DNA of 9,063 nucleotides, from the NCBI GenBank assembly GCA_002367255.1, contig DFBD01000213.1, positions 651 through 9,713 on the forward strand, read 5' to 3'. Shown here piece by piece: positions 5,650 to 9,063 of the stretch; position 1 is the first letter of the stretch, and each line of letters begins with the position of its first letter. Source of the stretch: Rhodobacterales bacterium UBA3089 (GTDB taxonomy: Bacteria; Pseudomonadota; Alphaproteobacteria; Rhodobacterales; Rhodobacteraceae). The position numbers were made by a program, and so were the translations under genes. The notes under the pieces were generated by a model. That model was given only the letters and a program-made list of their open reading frames with translations. It was not told where the DNA came from and did no database searches.

Positions 5650-8600
5650 CTATTCCGCCGCCTGCGCTTGTGGTGTCCCACCTGCCCGAAATGCCGCCAA
5701 CAGCTCCTCACGTTTCTTCGCAGCCGCTGCTGCATTCGCCGCTTTCACATGACCAAACCCGCGAATATCCAGTGGTAGCTCCGCTAATGCTATGGCCAGA
5801 TCGCGGTTGTCATCGGTTAAGCCCTTCGAGACCTCCGTCATGGTTTTCTGGTATTCCTTGATCAACGCACGCTCCATTTTACGCTCGGCAGAATAGCCAA
5901 AGATATCCAGCGGCGTCCCGCGCAGAGATTTCATCCCCGCCAGAACGCCAAACGCTTTCATCATCCACGGTCCGAACTCGGACTTCACGGCCTGCCCTTG
6001 CTTGTCCTTCTTACCAAAGATCGGCGGAGCCATGTGGAAGCGGATCGCCGACACATCCGTGAAATGTTCGTTAACGGCGGCCTCTAGAGTTTCGCGGTGC
6101 AGGCGGGCCACTTCGTATTCGTCTTTGTAGGACAGAAGTTTATGGTAGCCCTTTGACAAGGCCTCGCCAAACTCCACATCCACAGATTTCGCCGCAGAAA
6201 CCCGCTTCAAATACCGTTTAGCCAAAAGCCCGTTCTGATATTTACGCAAATGGGCCGCGCGGGCTTCGACCCCATCCACAGCCTCGACCTCTTTAGCACC
6301 ATCCAGCGCCTCCGCCGCATCAGCCGGAAACGCCACGGCCCAGCGGCCAAACTTCATTGCCAATAGGTTGCCCTCAACCCCTGCACCGTTCAGTTCAATC
6401 GCACGTTCAAGCGATTCCAGCGAGAGTGGCACCAACCCCGCCTGCCATGCCGCGCCCAGCATCAGAACATTGGAATAAATCGCATCGCCGAGGAATTTTT
6501 CCGCCAGCTTCGTGGCATCCAGCATTGCCAGCGCATCGTCGCCAATTCGTGCCGTAAGTGCAATGCTCATGCGGTCCACTGGCAAGCTGAATTCCGAATT
6601 TTTGGTAAATTCACCCGTGATAATCTGGTGCGAGTTACAAACCGCCCGGGTGCGCCCCCGTGTCATCAACCCAAGTGTTTTCGCGCCGGACGTCGTCACC
6701 AGATCGCCACCAATCACCGCGTCTGCCTCGCCCACGGCAACCCTGATCGCGGAGATATCGTCAGGACTAGGGGCAACCCGACAATGGATATGCACCGCGC
6801 CGCCTTTCTGGGCCAGCCCCGCCATTTCCATCATCCCAACGCCCTTGCCTTCAAGATGCGCGGCCATGCCAAGCAGCGCCCCGACGGTCACAACACCCGT
6901 ACCGCCAACGCCGGTAATAACGATGTTATGCGTGCCGTTAATCTTCGGCAGCGTCGGTTCAGGCAGCGCTGGCAGTTTCAGTTCAGCCTTTTCCGGCTTC
7001 TTCACTTGCGCCCCTTCCAGCGTCACAAAACTGGGGCAAAATCCATTCAGGCAGGAAAAATCCTTGTTGCAAGACGACTGGTCAATCTCGCGCTTGCGGC
7101 CAAACTCGGTTTCCAGCGGCAAGATGGAGACGCAGTTCGACTGCACCCCGCAATCCCCGCAACCTTCGCAAACATCAGGGTTAATAAACACCCGTTTGTC
7201 CGGGTCAGGGAATAACCCGCGCTTGCGACGGCGGCGCTTTTCGGCAGCGCAGGTCTGGATATAAAGGATCGCCGTCACGCCTTCAATTTCGCGCAGGCGC
7301 TTTTGTACTTCCATCAAATCGCGACGCTCAGCCGTTTCGACACCTTTTGGAAACGCTGCGAAATCCACGTCCTCTTTTTCGTCATATACAACGACAAGTT
7401 TTTTCACCCGCATGGCCACAAGCTCGTGCGCGATTTGAGCCGCGCTCAAATCGCCCTCGTTGTGCTGACCACCGGTCATGGCGACCGCATCGTTATACAA
7501 CACCTTGTAGGTGATATTCACATCACCCGCCGCAATCGCGGCCCGTATCGCCTGAACGCCGGAATGGTTATACGTTCCATCGCCTAAATTCTGGAATACA
7601 TGACCGGTTTTCGAAAAAGGTGCCTCGCCAATCCAGTTCGCCCCTTCGCCGCCCATATGCGTAAAGCCCAGCGTCTCACGATCCATCCATTGCACCATAT
7701 AATGGCAGCCGATCCCCGCATATGCACGAGAGCCTTCCGGCACCTTGGTCGATGAATTATGCGGGCACCCCGAACAAAACCACGGCAAGCGCGAGGCGAT
7801 TTCCTCGGCGTTATCTGCTTTCGCCGCGTCATCCAGCACCGCTTTAGCTTTGATAAGCGTGGCGCTATCCAGCCCCTCGTCCGTCAGCACATCGCCCAGC
7901 TTTCGGGCCACCCCAACAGGGTCTAGTGCGCCTTTTACCGTGAACAACAGGTCACCGTTTTCTTTCTTCCAGCCGATAACGCGGCGACCACGGCGGTCAT
8001 CGAAAATCGCCTCCTTGATCTGCACCTCGATCAGTTTTCGTTTTTCCTCAACGACGATAATCAGGTCCAGCCCCTCGGACCACTCGCGAAAGCTGGTCAT
8101 ATCCAGCGGCCAGACCATCCCTACCTTGTAGGTCGTGATTCCCAGACGTTCAGCCTCGGCTTCGTCAACACCCAACAGGTCCAGCGCATGCACCGTGTCC
8201 AGCCAGCTTTTGCCAGATGATACGATGCCGATCCGCGCTTTTTCATTCCCAAGTACCCGCTTGTCGATCTTGTTAGCGCGTGCGAACGCCTCGGCAGCGA
8301 AGCGTTTGTAATCATGCAGGCGGGCTTCTTGGTCGGTTCGGTCATCCACCAGTTTGATGTTCAATCCACCCTCTGGCATTTTGAAATCTGTTGGTTTGAC
8401 GATCTTCATACGCTGCGGGTCGCCGTCAACCACCTCGGTTACCTCAATCGTGTCCTTCACGCTTTTTAGCCCGACCCAACACCCCGAATAGCGGCTTAGT
8501 TCCCAACCCAGAATGCCATAGTCCAACAATTCCTGTACGCCAGCAGGCGACAAGATCGGCATAAGCGCATCAACCAGCGCGAATTCGGACTGATGCAAAA

Positions 8601-9063
8601 CTGTCGAGCTTTCACCCGTATGGTCATCCCCCATAATTGCCAGCACGCCGCCATGTTCTGCCGTACCCGCCATATTCGCATGCCTGAAGACATCACCCGT
8701 GCGGTCGACGCCGGGTCCTTTGCCGTACCAGAGCCCGAAGACCCCGTCGTGGGTCCCCTCACCGCGCAAGTTTGCCTGCTGCGAGCCCCACAGCGCCGTC
8801 GCGGCCAAATCTTCGTTCAACCCCGGCAAAAACTTGACGTCCGATGCCTTAAGCTGCTTTTCAGCCCGCTCCATCTGCATATCAATTGCCCCGACGGGCG
8901 ACCCTCGATACCCCGTAACATATCCCGCCGTGTTCAGACCTGCCGCAGTATCTCGTGCTTTTTGCATCATCGTCAAACGAACCAACGCCTGCGTGCCGTT
9001 CAGCAACACGAAACGTTTCGACAGGTCGTACCGGTCGTTCAAAGATACAGATTGCAGGGTCAT
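5650..9063 (-). CDS. Indolepyruvate ferredoxin oxidoreductase, fused single-chain form
   Basis: This 2-oxoacid:ferredoxin oxidoreductase oxidatively decarboxylates aryl pyruvates such as indolepyruvate to acyl-CoA, using thiamine diphosphate and Fe-S clusters. It would serve aromatic amino acid breakdown; the true substrate here is not proven. Order over 1137 residues: pyrimidine-binding and transketolase-like N-terminal region (about 20-400); a Cys group WFCSGCPHN (C430, C433) with GIGCHY (C453); thiamine site GDG (494-496) with ND (524-525); basic stretch RRRRKR (610-615); ferredoxin-like region with C632, C635, C638, C644, C665, C671 and C676; gamma domain beginning ITGVGGTGVVT (716-726); and a C-terminal part (about 930-1110) that I take to be the DUF6537-type extension. 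Archaeal enzymes split this into IorA and IorB; long fused forms are usual in proteobacteria. The start ATG is the last triplet of the window and fits the family's MTLQSVSL-type beginning, so the gene looks complete. No dedicated ferredoxin is nearby. Confidence 0.95.
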   Translation of the reverse strand: MTLQSVSLNDRYDLSKRFVLLNGTQALVRLTMMQKARDTAAGLNTAGYVTGYRGSPVGAIDMQMERAEKQLKASDVKFLPGLNEDLAATALWGSQQANLRGEGTHDGVFGLWYGKGPGVDRTGDVFRHANMAGTAEHGGVLAIMGDDHTGESSTVLHQSEFALVDALMPILSPAGVQELLDYGILGWELSRYSGCWVGLKSVKDTIEVTEVVDGDPQRMKIVKPTDFKMPEGGLNIKLVDDRTDQEARLHDYKRFAAEAFARANKIDKRVLGNEKARIGIVSSGKSWLDTVHALDLLGVDEAEAERLGITTYKVGMVWPLDMTSFREWSEGLDLIIVVEEKRKLIEVQIKEAIFDDRRGRRVIGWKKENGDLLFTVKGALDPVGVARKLGDVLTDEGLDSATLIKAKAVLDDAAKADNAEEIASRLPWFCSGCPHNSSTKVPEGSRAYAGIGCHYMVQWMDRETLGFTHMGGEGANWIGEAPFSKTGHVFQNLGDGTYNHSGVQAIRAAIAAGDVNITYKVLYNDAVAMTGGQHNEGDLSAAQIAHELVAMRVKKLVVVYDEKEDVDFAAFPKGVETAERRDLMEVQKRLREIEGVTAILYIQTCAAEKRRRRKRGLFPDPDKRVFINPDVCEGCGDCGVQSNCVSILPLETEFGRKREIDQSSCNKDFSCLNGFCPSFVTLEGAQVKKPEKAELKLPALPEPTLPKINGTHNIVITGVGGTGVVTVGALLGMAAHLEGKGVGMMEMAGLAQKGGAVHIHCRVAPSPDDISAIRVAVGEADAVIGGDLVTTSGAKTLGLMTRGRTRAVCNSHQIITGEFTKNSEFSLPVDRMSIALTARIGDDALAMLDATKLAEKFLGDAIYSNVLMLGAAWQAGLVPLSLESLERAIELNGAGVEGNLLAMKFGRWAVAFPADAAEALDGAKEVEAVDGVEARAAHLRKYQNGLLAKRYLKRVSAAKSVDVEFGEALSKGYHKLLSYKDEYEVARLHRETLEAAVNEHFTDVSAIRFHMAPPIFGKKDKQGQAVKSEFGPWMMKAFGVLAGMKSLRGTPLDIFGYSAERKMERALIKEYQKTMTEVSKGLTDDNRDLAIALAELPLDIRGFGHVKAANAAAAAKKREELLAAFRAGGTPQAQAAE

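Noticed and set aside
5671..5683. GGTG-TCC-CACC hairpin just beyond the tusA stop codon as a terminator
   Set aside because: The stem is only four base pairs with no T-run, and it lies in oxidoreductase coding sequence.
6512..7264. Plus-strand open frame of 250 codons inside the oxidoreductase gene
   Set aside because: It is a Ser/Pro/Thr-rich shadow of the Fe-S and gamma-domain region, whose cysteine pattern on the minus strand is unmistakable.

Overview
The window reads as chromosomal DNA of an alphaproteobacterium, most likely of the Rhodobacteraceae. This rests on protein character: fumC followed by a DUF4169 protein and a short ribbon-helix-helix protein, a fused single-chain indolepyruvate ferredoxin oxidoreductase, and a short CcdA. 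GC content is moderate and the genes are tightly packed. There are no RNA genes, insertion sequences, CRISPR arrays or phage genes, and no gene-free stretch longer than about 135 bases. I see no clearly novel multi-gene system. The less ordinary parts are the ccdA-hydrolase-P450 cluster and several small regulatory structures.

Left (1-1966, plus strand): a 133-base leader with a phased 11-bp repeat precedes fumC, a complete class II fumarase of the TCA cycle. A strong hairpin separates fumC from two small genes that abut without a gap, a DUF4169 protein and a ribbon-helix-helix protein. The second overlaps the end of the opposing P450 gene by 50 bases.

Middle (1917-5313, minus strand): three co-directional genes read ccdA, then a membrane-anchored serine-hydrolase-like protein of no named family, then a cytochrome P450. 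Spacing is 24 bases and then an 8-base overlap, so they are probably one operon. CcdA passes thiol reducing power across the inner membrane. The hydrolase and P450 could act in sequence on a hydrophobic substrate, but that is inference. No ferredoxin or ferredoxin reductase for the P450 is present.

Right (5314-9063): a 108-base divergent promoter region separates ccdA from tusA (plus strand), a small sulfur-carrier protein. The tusA stop codon directly touches the stop codon of the opposing 1137-residue indolepyruvate ferredoxin oxidoreductase gene (minus strand). That gene's probable start codon is the last three bases of the window, so it appears complete while its promoter lies outside.
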